Assembly: GCA_003255065.1 (NCBI GenBank)
Contig: QAOA01005893.1
Location: forward strand, 124,001-188,000
DNA: 64,000 nucleotides
Origin: Cercis canadensis
Lineage: Eukaryota > Streptophyta > Magnoliopsida > Fabales > Fabaceae
Direction of reading: 5' to 3'
This document shows positions 47,065-58,387 of this stretch, one piece after another (position 1 is the first letter of the stretch; each line of letters begins with the position of its first letter). Under the pieces are notes generated by a model that worked only from the letters and a program-made list of their open reading frames with translations, ran no database searches and was not told the origin of the DNA. A program made the translations under genes and the position numbers.

Positions 47065-48634
47065 ATATGATTGGTCCGTAGCCTTTTTTGTTGGCACACA
47101 ATTAGCCAAGATCTGGCCCCAAAGTCCCAAACTACTTGGTATTTGACATCCTTTTGTTTGTTGGCTGATATGATGGATAAGCACAGAATCCCTTGAGTAC
47201 AGGAGTTGCTGCTGTTGGATGTGTATTAGTCTTTGACTTAAGACTTAAACCCGAGGCAGCAAAGCATACTACTCACTGTCACTGGTATCTGGAAAAACTG
47301 TTATATACTTAGATAAGGAAAATTTTCCATCTAGAAATTCATAAGTTCCATTCTTTTTATCGATTAAATTGGTTTGGCAAGTGTATTCTTTTAAACATTG
47401 CGATTAATAATGTATCATGAGTGAAAAGAATTTATAATGAGATGTAGCACCTTATTACTTCTGCTCTCTCCTTTCATTTTTTTGTTTTTGTTTTTTAGTA
47501 TTACCATACATGATGAATCATTATCAATAATGTTGAGATGCTGCAACATGTATGGTTACTTGTCGTGATAGTTGACACAAGTGAAACCATGATGGTGCTA
47601 AGTTTCCCTTTTAGACTTAGCAAACAGTCATTTGTAACCAAATCCCATAGAGATTGCACAGCAATCTAGCAAATTACAGAATAATTGTAAACCAAGGCAC
47701 GCAGCGGGCTAAGTGCATGCAGGTTTTCCACAACATTCATTACTTTCTCAAAGGAAGCGCCAACGGAACTTGTTCACATTTCCAATCAAACATGCATGCA
47801 GATACAGCAATCCTGGCTTCTATCTATGCCTCAAAACAGTGGCCATATAATCTAAGCTGATACTAGTAATTGTTAGTAATTACTACTATGATTTATCACA
47901 CTCTTCTGCTTTTAAACTATAGTGTGCTTGTATACCATCACAAGCTTGTTTACCTCAGGCTCAAGGAGTGGTTGGCTCATGTCAATAGAACTCGTGGGCA
48001 GAAAATACAGCTATTGACATGAGAATGCAGGCTAATCATATCAGGCATGAAAGCCATCTAGTATATTAAGGTAAAAAAATCTAAGTGAACGAAGGATGAG
48101 AGGCTATACTATGGAAACATGTTCTGTATATTTTAAGACCGACAAGTTGACAGGATGTCCATGAGAATCGGAGAAGTAAAATTCGTTGTTTTGGGTACAT
48201 TCAACACAGTAAACAAGTGTTCAAGGGTTAAGACACACGTCAATACCATCATCCTAAGACAGTGACCATAAAAGTAAAATTTGTCATCAAGTTGGGAATT
48301 GTGGGAAACATGAACTCAAAATCTCGCCCACAATTCCACAGCACCCAAAAGAAAAATCAGAAATCATCAATGCTTGAACATAAGTATATTATTGCACCCA
48401 AACTATAATGACAAGTACAAGAAGGTCGTACTATTTTTGCAGGTGGAAATTGACAAAAACCTACTTTTGGATTGAAATAATAAGAATAAGAAAAAGGGTT
48501 AAGGTTACCTCATACAAAATTGGCATCGAACAATGAGATGTTTACTACCAAAAATTCAGCACATCCACCAAAATGAAGTGCAACAACATTAGTATCCCTG
48601 TCATGTAATTAGACATGCTCAACTCTCCTTTACG
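47065..48634. other. Spacer between convergent carrier and C9orf85-like genes
   Basis: About 1.57 kb with the carrier 3' UTR and beyond. I see no frame or repeat worth calling. Confidence 0.7.
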
Positions 48635-50803
48635 TTATTCATTGTGCATATTCACTTTATCAGAAACCTTGTTCTTATTGCCATCGTCATCATCATCCTC
48701 ATCCTCGTCATCATTACAATTTTCACACTCACTGTCACCATTTTCATCATCAGAAGGTTCACCCTCACTGTCATCATATACACCATCAGAGATTTCACCA
48801 TTGTCACGATCTTCACTACCTCTATTCAATTTGGCATATTCCTCCAGTGATGCATTTGGAAATAATTGTCCAACCTTTTCTTTATCTGTCATTGTTTTTT
48901 CTGAACTTTTAGATTTGCCTTTGTTCATCTGTTAGCAAAAGCAGAAAGAAGAATAATCAGCATTATGCATCCTTTTAGAAAACACAAGTATGGCAAGCAC
49001 CATATAAATAGTATTGGCTTCATCAAATTAGTTTATCTCTACCATAAAAGAGGCATTGAATCGTGAGTTTCACAACTTTCATTTTCCTTGATACTTGTTC
49101 ATCTTTGAAATTATTTACACTGCCATGTATAACGGTATAACAATAAGGGAATGATGTGATTAAAGAAATGCATATGCATCAAAATCAGATAATAGAAACA
49201 GCCTCATAAGTGGGCATTTAATAAATTATAACTATTCTTATTGAACATTTGCCAGTGGAATAGTAAAAAACCCCTATGCCTAGTAACAAAAATGATGGAA
49301 AATACTATCAGGTTGATACTTGCTTAGCAAACAAAAACAGGGCATTAAGTTGATATATGAAATAAAAAGATTAAAACTTCTCATCCTTGTTCAGTACTTG
49401 ACCTCTACACCATCTCTCTGAAGCAATATGAGCGTTTTGAACAATGCTTCACTTGCAATACCTCAGCATTTTAGAAGAGAAAGAAGCAGAAATAGAGAGT
49501 CTCACACTGAACATTTTAATTACCATATAGGAACATAGAACAATTCAAGTCAAAACTTCCTGACATGATTTTTCAAATGAATATAGATTATCTTCTATAA
49601 GTGCAATGGAGTATTTTTCATGCAATATAGTCCAATGAAAACGTTTTAAAAATGAATTTGTAGTCATTCACAGAATAAGCAGTCTGAGGCAACACAATTA
49701 CACCGGATATGTTGGGAGGAAAAGGAAAACAGGATATGCTGTAAAGAAACGAAAAAAAAATGAATATCAGGAACTATAGTGTCTTACAGTACGCAATAGG
49801 GTTCTCCTTTCTCTTTCCCGAGAGTTCTTAATGGCCTATAACAAAAAAACCAGTGTTATGAGACTCCAGAGCAAAAACAAGCCAAAACTTTTGGAAGGAA
49901 CATAAAAAGGAAAAAAGAAATAAAAAGAAACCTCCTCAAGCATCTTTTGCTCAGCCTCTACCTCTGCAGAATCCCTACAAGAAAAAAAAAATTACATAAA
50001 AATAAAGTTATCTAACCAGGAAAACAATTGTGCTACAAAATGTTCATGTTGCAGAAAACTAAGGCTACAAACAGATCAGAATCTTTCATCAATTGTTAAG
50101 ACAACCTTCCAACTATACGGTCCACACTACAACGACACTTTGCACATACACCTTGCTCCTTGGCACAGCCTACACCAACAACATTGAAACACAATCAGTA
50201 AATGTACTAAAGTCTAAAACACACATTAAACTTTTCACAAACATGGGTTCCAACTAATACAACCTACTTTATATTTCACCTCCCCAGTCCCAAAATTAAA
50301 TCTTTTTACTTCTTTGGCTGATTAAGGGAATACCCTTTAGCTAAACTAACAAGATTACAAGTAAGCTATGAGAAAGTGAGACCAACCAGGACATAAATTA
50401 TGGTGAGCTTGGCGAACAGCACGTTTGGAACATCTCTGACTGCAACATCAGCCATTAGAATTGGGAATAAAAGAAATTAAAGAAAAAATTGGGGGGGGCG
50501 CCGGGGAAGCACATACCATTTAGCAGGTTCAGTAAGGGGCTTGTACTTTCCGTAACGGCGTTTCCATTCGATCTGTTCTTTACAGCGAGGGCATACCCCA
50601 GTGATCTCAGAGAAAGGCCTCAACCTTCCTCCAACTTCCTGCAGATTTTATTGAACAAGTTGAAAGTTTTGCTATGAATAATATCAATGAATAGAGTTTA
50701 GAGAAAGAAGAGTGGTCACTGTTTCGTTGATCTTTACGCCGGCGTTGGGTTTCCAGGCGAACTTGTTTTGGTGCTTCGGCGGCCCGCGTCTCTTGCTGCT
50801 CAT
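48635..50803 (-). CDS. C9orf85/DUF2039-like CxxC protein
   Basis: Conserved eukaryotic protein of unknown function. Seven minus-strand exons: 50803-50720, 50638-50517, 50439-50387, 50169-50106, 49974-49932, 49835-49788 and 48928-48635, giving 235 residues with consistent phases. The start MSSKRRGPPKHQNKFAWK is typical of the family (PKHQN). Cys pairs CPRC (44-47), CQRC (69-72), CPGC (85-88) and CAKCRC (95-100) suggest two zinc-ribbon-like sites. The motif EWKRRYGKYKPL lies between the first two pairs. A charged helical stretch follows (about 110-150), then an acidic tail rich in Asp/Glu encoded by a GAT/GAA-like repeat near 48683-48716. No partner or pathway can be inferred. It is divergent, at 5' ends, from the 52.8 kb kinase region. 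Confidence 0.9.
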
Positions 50804-50918
50804 GCTGCCACTTCTCTTCCCCGTTCTGCCGCCCAACACAAAAACTTTTTACGTCTATGGGTCGGGTTCTTTGGTTTAGTTTAGACAAAATAATGGGTTT
50901 GTTTATTTATTTATTTGT

Positions 50919-50938
50919 TATTATTATTATTATTATTA
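50919..50938. repeat. ATT microsatellite
   Basis: Seven or so TTA/ATT units upstream of the C9orf85-like gene, followed by an A run. It is a simple repeat. Confidence 0.8.
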
Positions 50939-51242
50939 AAAAAAATTGGTAAATAACAATTTTGGTCTTAATAAAGCTCTTTTTAATGTGGCTTCGATTG
51001 AGATTTCAATTTTTTTTAAAGAATTTATTATTGTGAGGGGATAGAACTTGACATAAAAGACTAATGGCATCAAAAGAATGTATTTTAAATAAGTGTTTGT
51101 CACAAAATATAAAATGATCAAAATATTTGGTGTTACATGGTTATTCTATTTGTATTTAGATATGATAACTACATATATAAATAGAATAAATTATTACACA
51201 TGATAACTATATATATAAACATAATAATCATATAGGACCAAT

Positions 51243-51920
51243 AAAATATTTGGTTTAAATATATTGCAGGTGTCTATAGTTTGAATAAATTTTAAATAGT
51301 CCCTATAGTTTTTTTTTATTTTTATTTTGGGGTTTTTATGGTTTGAAATTTTTTTAGTTGAGTATCTGTCGTTACCCTTAATTATAACTTTGTTAATTTA
51401 GTGTTCACATGACAAACAANTTGACGGCCACATAGGCACTTAACGTGCCACGTGTCGATTTCCGTCAAGTCCCACTAACAGAGATAAGCGGAGGACTAAA
51501 ATGGGTGACGGATTAATCTTTCAGGGACCAAAGTGTCTGTATAAATCTTTCAGGGACTAAAGTGTCTCCGAACCTAACTTTCAGGGACCAAAAAGAGGTT
51601 TTACTCATAATAAAATAAGTTACGTGGTACTAAAATGACACAAAAACTACCACCTCATTATCTTTTCTTCTCTCTCTACCTTCTTCCCTCCTTAACATTT
51701 GTGTGCTACTTAGGCACCACATAACCATTATCTATTGACACATAGAAAAGTCGTTTGTCTTGTCAGCACTAAATTAATGGAGTTATAACCTGGAGTAATG
51801 ATAGAGGCCTAATTAAAAAAAATTCAAACTATAAGGATTCCAAAAGAAAAAAAAAACTATAAGAACCTGATTCAAAATTCGTTCAAATTATAAGGACATG
51901 CAACATATTTAAATCTAGAT
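51243..51920. mobile_element. MULE-like element with ~170-base terminal inverted repeats
   Basis: The left end (about 51243-51420, with GTTTAAATATATTGCAGGT, TATAGTTTGAA and TTAATTTAGTGTTCACATG) is the imperfect reverse complement of the right end (about 51740-51920, with GCACTAAATTAATGGAG, CAAACTATAAGGA and TGCAACATATTTAAATC). Long inverted repeats without coding sequence fit a non-autonomous Mutator-like element. The core (51421-51610) holds repeated CTTTCAGGGAC blocks that may be a nested element. The N at 51420 lies at the inner edge of the left arm. Confidence 0.7.
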
Positions 51921-52756
51921 ATTTTGATAATTTCTCAATGTGACAAGAACACACTTGAAAGATTTTTTTTTTAATCTCCATTGGATCTTTTATGCCAAGT
52001 TCTAACACCTTACAATAATAAATTCTTTTTTGAACCAACTCCTTGATAAAGTGCTTTTTGAATCAATTTTCTAGTTAGTTGGGTGAGTTTGGATGAGACT
52101 CATATAGTGATTTTGATAGTGTTACAAAGATCTCAAAAAATTAAATCATCAGTATATGTCAAAATATATTGTTTCTTATAAAATGCAATAATAATATGAT
52201 ATAAAAAACATGCTAAGTTGTTTTCAAGCATACTTTTTGGCACATTTTCTTATATCGTGCCGTTTATAAATTTTACAAGAAATTAACTACTTTAGCACCT
52301 ACTTGGTAATTCATATTTTGGAGATATTTGTAATGACATCAAAATTACGTTGCAAATTTCATTGGGACTCATCCAAAACCTTACCAAAAAAAAGTGGGAT
52401 AATATTATTCCCCTTTGTAAAGATAGGGTAGCTTAGTACTCACCTTCATATATGTATATATTTGGGTGTTGCTATGCTAAATTATTTTTGGTGTGACACA
52501 ATGTCATGCCATGATAATTTTTATACTATTTTGATTTAAATTGTATTATATTAACATAATTGATATAATTTTAATTTTATGGAAGATATCTAATTTTTCT
52601 TTAATTTGACATCGTATAACTTAAATTTAGTGTATACAATTTTTAAGATGAGACCTATGCCACGTTACATCCAAGAGAGTAGGGTAATATATACCCTACA
52701 CAACCCAAGTCGTATCACTAGTGTAGTCGAAATTTCCTTGGTTCTAATTAGCATTG
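51921..52756. other. AT-rich spacer
   Basis: About 0.8 kb of AT-rich sequence before the 3' end of the 52.8 kb kinase. I see no gene or clear repeat. Confidence 0.65.
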
Positions 52757-53836
52757 TCAGGTCGAGGAGTAAGCACATTGGTTGATAAATGACAAGCTAT
52801 AGTCACCACTAGGATTGGTATGATCTGCCTCCTCCTGCAATGCTAGGGCATGCTCAAGTTCCAGCTCCACCTCACCCATTGTTGGCCTTTCATTTGGCTC
52901 AAAAAGCAAGCATCTTTCTGCAATATCCATGAACACTTTCCAAGACTCAGGTGCAATTTTTCCCGTCAGAAATGGATCAACAATCTCGTCAGCCTTTTCA
53001 TTCTGTACAAGATTATATACCCGCGAGGCTAAATTTTTGAAAGAATACCCTTGTGAATGCTCATTCTCACCCTTGTCCACCACAACCTGGTTCTTTAATT
53101 GGTCTATCTTTTTATCAATTGAGCGCGGGTCTTTAGCACATACCACTACTAGCAGAACCATACCAAAGGAAAAGACATCACATTTTTCTGTCAAAGTATT
53201 GCTTATGAAACATTCAGGGGCCATGTATCCAATAGTTCCTGCAATTAGGATCTCTGTTATTGGTCTGGGTTTTGACATAGAAAGCGGCCCTTTTAAGCAT
53301 AACCCAAAATCTGAGAGTTTAGGTACCCAATTTTGATCTAAAAGAATGTTATGGGGTTTCACATCACGGTGAAAAATGATACGCTTTGCTCCTGCGTGAA
53401 GGTAGTGCAATCCACGTGCTGCTCCTATGCAAATTTCAAGCCTTCTCTTCCATGATAGTAGCTCCCCTGTATTTTCAAGTAGATGATGAGCGAGTGATTT
53501 ATTGGGCATGTATTCGTACACAGCAATATTCTCGTTGCAAAATCCTATAAGCGAGACCAGATTTTGGTGGCGAAGCTGGCAGAGCAACTCAATTTCAGTT
53601 TTGAATGTAGAGAATTTGGCTCGCTTTATTACAATTTCCTTAGCAACACCTCGGAGACAAATACAACCCTTGTATACGACACCGAAGCCTCCCCTTCCAA
53701 GTATTCGGCTTTTGTCAAAGTTGTTGGTTGATTTTCGGAGTTGAGCTAGAGAAAAGCGATGGCATAGCTCTTCTATTTGGGTTGAACTTGTATGCTTCGA
53801 ATCAGAGAAACCAAAGCACTTGGGAAGAATTCCCAT
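52757..53836 (-). CDS. Receptor-like cytoplasmic kinase, all catalytic motifs intact (359 aa)
   Basis: Intronless RLCK and the best-preserved kinase in the window. The ATG at 53836 gives MGILPKCFGF; lead IEELCHRFSLAQLRK (21-35). The glycine loop GRGGFG (47-52), VIK lysine (71), HRD (156-158), Asn163, DFG (176-178), GYMAPE and the DVFSFG helix-F Asp are all present, so Ser/Thr kinase activity is expected. The RD arginine implies activation-loop control. The b3-aC loop is about nine residues shorter than in the 58.4 kb paralogue. The last about ten residues (FINQCAYSST) differ because of small indels near the stop. Upstream, about 250 bases of kinase flank pass into a duplicated COB 5' flank (54.08 kb on). 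Substrate and pathway are unknown; related RLCKs act in growth and immune signalling. Confidence 0.9.
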   Translation of the reverse strand: MGILPKCFGFSDSKHTSSTQIEELCHRFSLAQLRKSTNNFDKSRILGRGGFGVVYKGCICLRGVAKEIVIKRAKFSTFKTEIELLCQLRHQNLVSLIGFCNENIAVYEYMPNKSLAHHLLENTGELLSWKRRLEICIGAARGLHYLHAGAKRIIFHRDVKPHNILLDQNWVPKLSDFGLCLKGPLSMSKPRPITEILIAGTIGYMAPECFISNTLTEKCDVFSFGMVLLVVVCAKDPRSIDKKIDQLKNQVVVDKGENEHSQGYSFKNLASRVYNLVQNEKADEIVDPFLTGKIAPESWKVFMDIAERCLLFEPNERPTMGEVELELEHALALQEEADHTNPSGDYSLSFINQCAYSST

Positions 53837-54085
53837 TTGGAGAAATCAGCTATAAACTTGGCGTTTAAGAGCTGTGCTGAGCAAATTTAGTTTGGTGAAC
53901 ATTTAAAGGACAGCAGTTCAGAGACCTAGAACCACAGGGTAGAAGGAGTGTTTCCTAGCTGCTGCATTCCTCAACTTTAAGGTCAATGGATCAAATGAGA
54001 AAATTTTACCAAAAAAGCAGTAGTTGGGAATCCCTTGTCGGTTAGTTTCAAAATTCCAAGTCTTCTACAACCACGCGGTATTGTG

Positions 54086-54170
54086 AGGAAAGAAGAAGAA
54101 GAAAACTGAAAAGCAAAAGGAAAAGAAAAGGGGGGAAAAGAGGAGTGTGGAAAAACGCACGGAAACTGAG
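54086..54170 (-). repeat. Duplicated COB 5' flank, proximal part
   Basis: Matches 14602-14700 just upstream of COB: GAA repeat, CTGAAAAGCAAAAGGAA, GAGGAGTGTGGAAAAACGC. It is in the same orientation relative to the kinase at 53836 as the original is to COB. The junction with the kinase flank falls in the GAA tract. Confidence 0.85.
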
Positions 54171-55386
54171 GGTGTTTGCTTTAGTAAATGTTTTCATATT
54201 TTTATTTTCAATTTTTATTTCTTGAAATACATTTCTATTTCCTTATTTTCAGTTTTAGAAAACATGTTTAGTTTGTAAAATTAAGAATTATTTTCTATTC
54301 TATTTTCAACTAGCTTTGTTAACCACTTCCTCTCTTTCCCTATTCTCTTCCTCTACAATTTTTTGTATCATCTTTCCTCCTTAACCACAACCATTGCAGT
54401 TTCAAAAGCCAATTCTATTCTCAAAGAATTGGATTTGAACTTGCCAGTGAAGAGATTCTGAAAGGCAGCACCAAATTCTCGAAGCAAGGGATAACTAATA
54501 AGGTGCTCCCCTTTATTTGAATACCCACCTACGGCTTTGATTGTTATTACTTCTCCAAGAGCTACGACGTCATTCCTTGCGGCAACCATGGCGAAGACTG
54601 GAGCCTCATAACATGTTGACGAAGACCCCCGAACTGAGTGAGGGTTCAATCAGTAGAGAAGACGACTTCGCTTCTTTATCTATGTTTGGTACTTGTACTC
54701 TATGTAAGTCTCATTAGTTAATAGTAGAACTCAGCTGGACTAAGTGAGGCTGTACTCTGAGCCATATCTGAGACCATTAGCATTAGTTCCCCTCTCACCA
54801 AAGCTTCCGAACTTGCCAAGAAGTGGCCTATTCCTACGGTACAGGTCTTTATCAACTAACTCAAGCACTAAAGAGAGGTACATCAATAGAGAATAGACCA
54901 AGGAGCGAAAGACACTCAGTTGCTTGCTAAATCGAAGAGAGCAGAAGGCACCTCCCCTAACATTTTAGGAGAAAGGGCTGAGGCAGTCAAGGGATTTCCT
55001 TCCTTCAATAAATTTCTGTTTGAGTCAATTCGTTAGGAACTTGTGGCAATTCTTCTCCTACCCCATTTTGTGAAATTCTTCAGCATAGCATGTGAGATGG
55101 AAGCTGGATGGAGGTCGAAGATGGCAGCTGGGAAACGTGTGCGTGCAGAAGAAATAGAAATTTAGGGGAAAAAAAAGAAGTAACATGAATTACAAGTATG
55201 CCACCGGTCATTGATAGAAAACAGTGAAAACGTCTTTTAGACGTTTCCAATTTTTCATCAATTTTTGGAAATGTTTCCAATGTTTTCAGTGAAAACATTT
55301 TCATATATCTTCAACCAAACATATTTTTAGATTTATTTCCATTTTGAATGAAAATGGAAACAGAAAACAGTCATACCAAACAGGCC
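54171..55386. mobile_element. PIF/Harbinger-like insertion in duplicated COB flank
   Basis: A 1.2 kb insert absent from the original site at 14698. Ends are GGGTGTTTG at the left and CAAACAGGCCC at the right, imperfect inverted repeats. The target TGA is doubled on both sides (ACTGA before, TGACT after). A 3-base target duplication and a GGGCCTGTTTG-type end fit PIF/Harbinger, although the classic target is TAA/TTA. No transposase frame was found. The middle (about 54.6-55.06 kb) is GC-richer and unlike the AT-rich ends. Confidence 0.7.
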
Positions 55387-55650
55387 CTGACTATTTTGTA
55401 CCAATTGGCTGGTCAGTTAAAATATAGTAGCACTAACTTCGTAGTCCATACTCCATACCATGTGCATAGCCAAAAATAAACAATTCCATGGTAAATTCCA
55501 CCGTAAACATCAAACAATTTAGGTTCCAGAAGTTTCAGCCTAGTTTTTGTTTTCTAAAAATGGGAAAAATATGAACTTTAGTTTTGAGAACCTAATTCAC
55601 AATAAAAAATCATATTATCATGGCATGTAGAGCAAACATAAGCAATGGTA
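55387..55650 (-). repeat. Duplicated COB 5' flank, distal part
   Basis: Continues the match to COB upstream DNA (14699-15125): TTTTGTACCAATTGGCTGG, AATATAGTAGCACTA, AAATTCCACCGTAAACAT, GAACCTAATTCACAATAAA. About 130 bases of the original (homopolymer-rich, 14.83-14.99) are missing. Homology ends at about 55650. Confidence 0.87.
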
Positions 55651-55819
55651 AATCTTGAACAAAATGATTGAGGAGACAAAGAGATACTTAATAATCAATA
55701 AAAAAAAATTATAATGATATACATATTTTATAATATTTATACTGAGAGACAAAATACATCATATATTAAAATATTTTTTCACAAAAATAAACAATTGTAT
55801 TGTATAAGATAAAATGCAT

Positions 55820-56023
55820 ACTAACCTTGATTTGTTGTACATCACCGTAGTTTCCCCTTCCAATTTTTTGGCTTTTGTCAAAGTTGTTGGTTGATTTTCG
55901 GAGTTGAGCTATAGAAAAGCGATGGCATAGCTCTTCTATTTGAGTTGAGTATTGATTAACGTTAAGAGATGAACTTATATGCTTTGAATCAGAGAAACCA
56001 AAGCATTTAGGAAGAATTCTCAT
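55820..56023 (-). pseudogene. Kinase N-terminal fragment (32-kb type)
   Basis: Starts at an ATG at 56023 but with Gly2 changed to Arg (MRILPKCFGF). It encodes the lead IEELCHRFSIAQLRK and a glycine loop GRGNYGDV, then leaves homology after about 65 residues. The nearest relative is the 32066-33166 gene (shared HISSSLNVNQYS). There is no kinase core. Confidence 0.88.
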
Positions 56024-56039
56024 TTCGAGAAATGGGCTA

Positions 56040-58200
56040 AAAAATTGCCTTCTTAACAGCTGAGCTGAGCAAATCTGCTTTGGTAGTTTGGTTATAGCAA
56101 CTCATAGGAAACGGAAATAACTCTTGGCATTGATGAACTTTTGAAGGGCAGCAGTACAGAGACCTAGGAGGAGAGTTTCCCAGCTGCTGCACTCCTCAAG
56201 ATTAAGGTCAACGGGATCAAATGAGAAAATGTTACCAGAAAATAGTTATTCTTTGAAACAAGTCAAGATTAATATTACAATTCTTCTAGGACCACGCGGA
56301 TTGTGACGAAAAAGAAAACATGGACAGGCAGTCCTTACTACTGGCACTGCTGATAAGCATCATTAGAAGTTTGAAACTCTGTTTAGATGGAAAGCATTGG
56401 CTTGCATTTTTAATTTTGAGTCAGCTGTCAACATGCTTGCCGTTTTCTTTCTTTTGGGTTTTACTTGCAACAGATATTAGGTGTAAAATGTATGCATGAT
56501 ATTCTATAGGATATAATTAAATGCTCAATTAAGTAAAATAACTGTGCCTAAGTTGCTATGATTTTAAAATTGATGCATGAGGCATGATTCATGCAATAGA
56601 AATAAGCAGTCAAATTGCCAAGTTACTTGATAACTGCATTTTTGCTGTTTTGAACATGAATTGAAAGTATAAATCTAAGATTGTCTTCCCCCACCCCTCC
56701 CCTGTTTCACCTTAAATCACTACTAATTTTGGCCTGCTTTTGTACCAGAAGTTTTTTAAAGTAGATGTGTAGCATTTTTGTTTCTTTTGCCGCTTGGAGG
56801 AAATAGAAAAAAAGATGTTTTTCAATTTCCAAATTGGGTGTATTGGATTTAGAGTGACAAACAAGTATTTTGGATAGTACCTTCCCAGGATTTTGGTGTA
56901 CTGTCATGAATATGATCTTGTATGCATTTTAAAATATAAAATTGTCACTTTGTTTTAAATGTAATTTTATCAATGCTTTCCTTATTTAGAGTGTCATGAT
57001 TACCATCATGGTAGTGCATTGGTTATCACCAGTCGTTTAGGCAAAACTAAAGTTGGAAATTTAATTGGTATACATGTATGAGTTAATATTTAGTATACTA
57101 GCCATTGAAATTTAGACGTTTACATGGATACTTCTGCATATTTTCATACGATAATGAACTAAGCAGGAATATAAGTATCTTTGCAAGCATGTAACTTTGA
57201 ATGATTGACAGACTAGACTCGTTTTATATAGATCACTGCACTATTTTGAACCAAATGAAGATAGCCGTGTTAAACAACCATAGCTTTCCTTTCACATAAA
57301 CAGATTCAAGTTTGTCTACAATGACCAGGTGAAGCCCCCATTTCTTTTCTTATAAAGAAAACATGCATGTGAAATAATGGGGAATGGCTCTCACTTACCT
57401 CAGTGCATTGAAGGAACGTGCTAGCAATTGGAGCACATCTAACATCAACAGAGAATACAAATAGAAAAGTTCAAACTGATACGAACAAACTTAATTGCAA
57501 TCTGTATTCACACTCAGCAAAGCAGAATTATAAAACTGCTATGATAGCACATGTTGCTGTCAAATTATACAAATTGCAGTAAGCCAGAATTGATGGAATT
57601 CTTGTATTCCTAGACAGGGCAGTACAGAGGTTGAGGATGAAATAAATCATAAATAAAATTTGAGTAGATTTTTTGTAACGTAACTAATAAGTAACCTCCT
57701 GTTTTCCATATTGTCATTAATAGTAACACCAAAAGAAAATAGTGTGGCAGTGGGAATTGGCAAGAGAAGTAGCTCTCTCTATTTACTGAGTCCTCGTAAC
57801 TCCGTACTAGTTGATTCACAATTGTATAGGGTAATCTTCTCAGCATCAACTCTTGAAAGAACAACTTCATGATGGGGTTTGAATAGAGATTTTAACCAAT
57901 CAGAGTAAGAATGTTTGTCTAAAGACTATGGACAATCCTTGTTTAACCAACAAACATGAATGATAATACAATTCGGGGAACAAGTAAATAATCGATTCAG
58001 CACCAGCATGGTTACTTCTGTAAAGTATAACATGGAAGATGGCAACATGATATTATCTACAAAGAGATTGAGTTTATTATGGAGATTCATCAAGTTCAAT
58101 TCCCAAAGGAAGTGATTTCTTTGAAGGATCAGTTTCAATAAGTTATGAGTTTTGTGCTCAAGTGACTAAGTGTTATTGCTCTCTGCTGAATTTGCCTTTC
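56040..58200. repeat. Kinase flank module and duplicated spacer block
   Basis: 56.04-56.48 kb is the shared kinase 5' flank. 56.36-56.66 and 57.26-57.93 kb recur at 63.02-63.29 and 63.30-64.0 kb; part of 57.4-57.8 also resembles 26.05-26.40 kb. The copies at 57.61-57.87 and 63.62-64.0 kb both keep a minus-strand open frame (LMLRRLPYTIV...), but it has no recognisable domain. Confidence 0.7.
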
Positions 58201-58212
58201 TATTGTTCAGCA

Positions 58213-58383
58213 GAAACGGGGGAGAATTATAAGCTATAATCACCATTCTGCTTTGCATCTGCTTCCTGCTGCAATGCCAGAGCACGCTCAAGTTCCACCT
58301 CCACTTCCCCCATAGTTGGTCGCTCCATTGGCTTGTAATCCATACATCTTTGAGCAATATCAATGAACAAATCCCAGCATTCT
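58213..58383 (-). pseudogene. Kinase C-terminal fragment abutting the next kinase
   Basis: Minus strand reads PECWDLFIDIAQRCMDYKP, then RPTMGEVEVELERALALQQ, and ends DYSL before a stop. It is the last 55 or so residues of an RLCK with canonical sequence (MDYKPMERP) distinct from all intact genes here. It joins the 3' end of the 58388 gene directly. Confidence 0.85.
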
Positions 58384-58387
58384 GGTT

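Noticed and set aside
54368..54649. Minus-strand 93-residue frame in the Harbinger-like insert
   Set aside because: No recognised domain; probably chance in GC-richer cargo.
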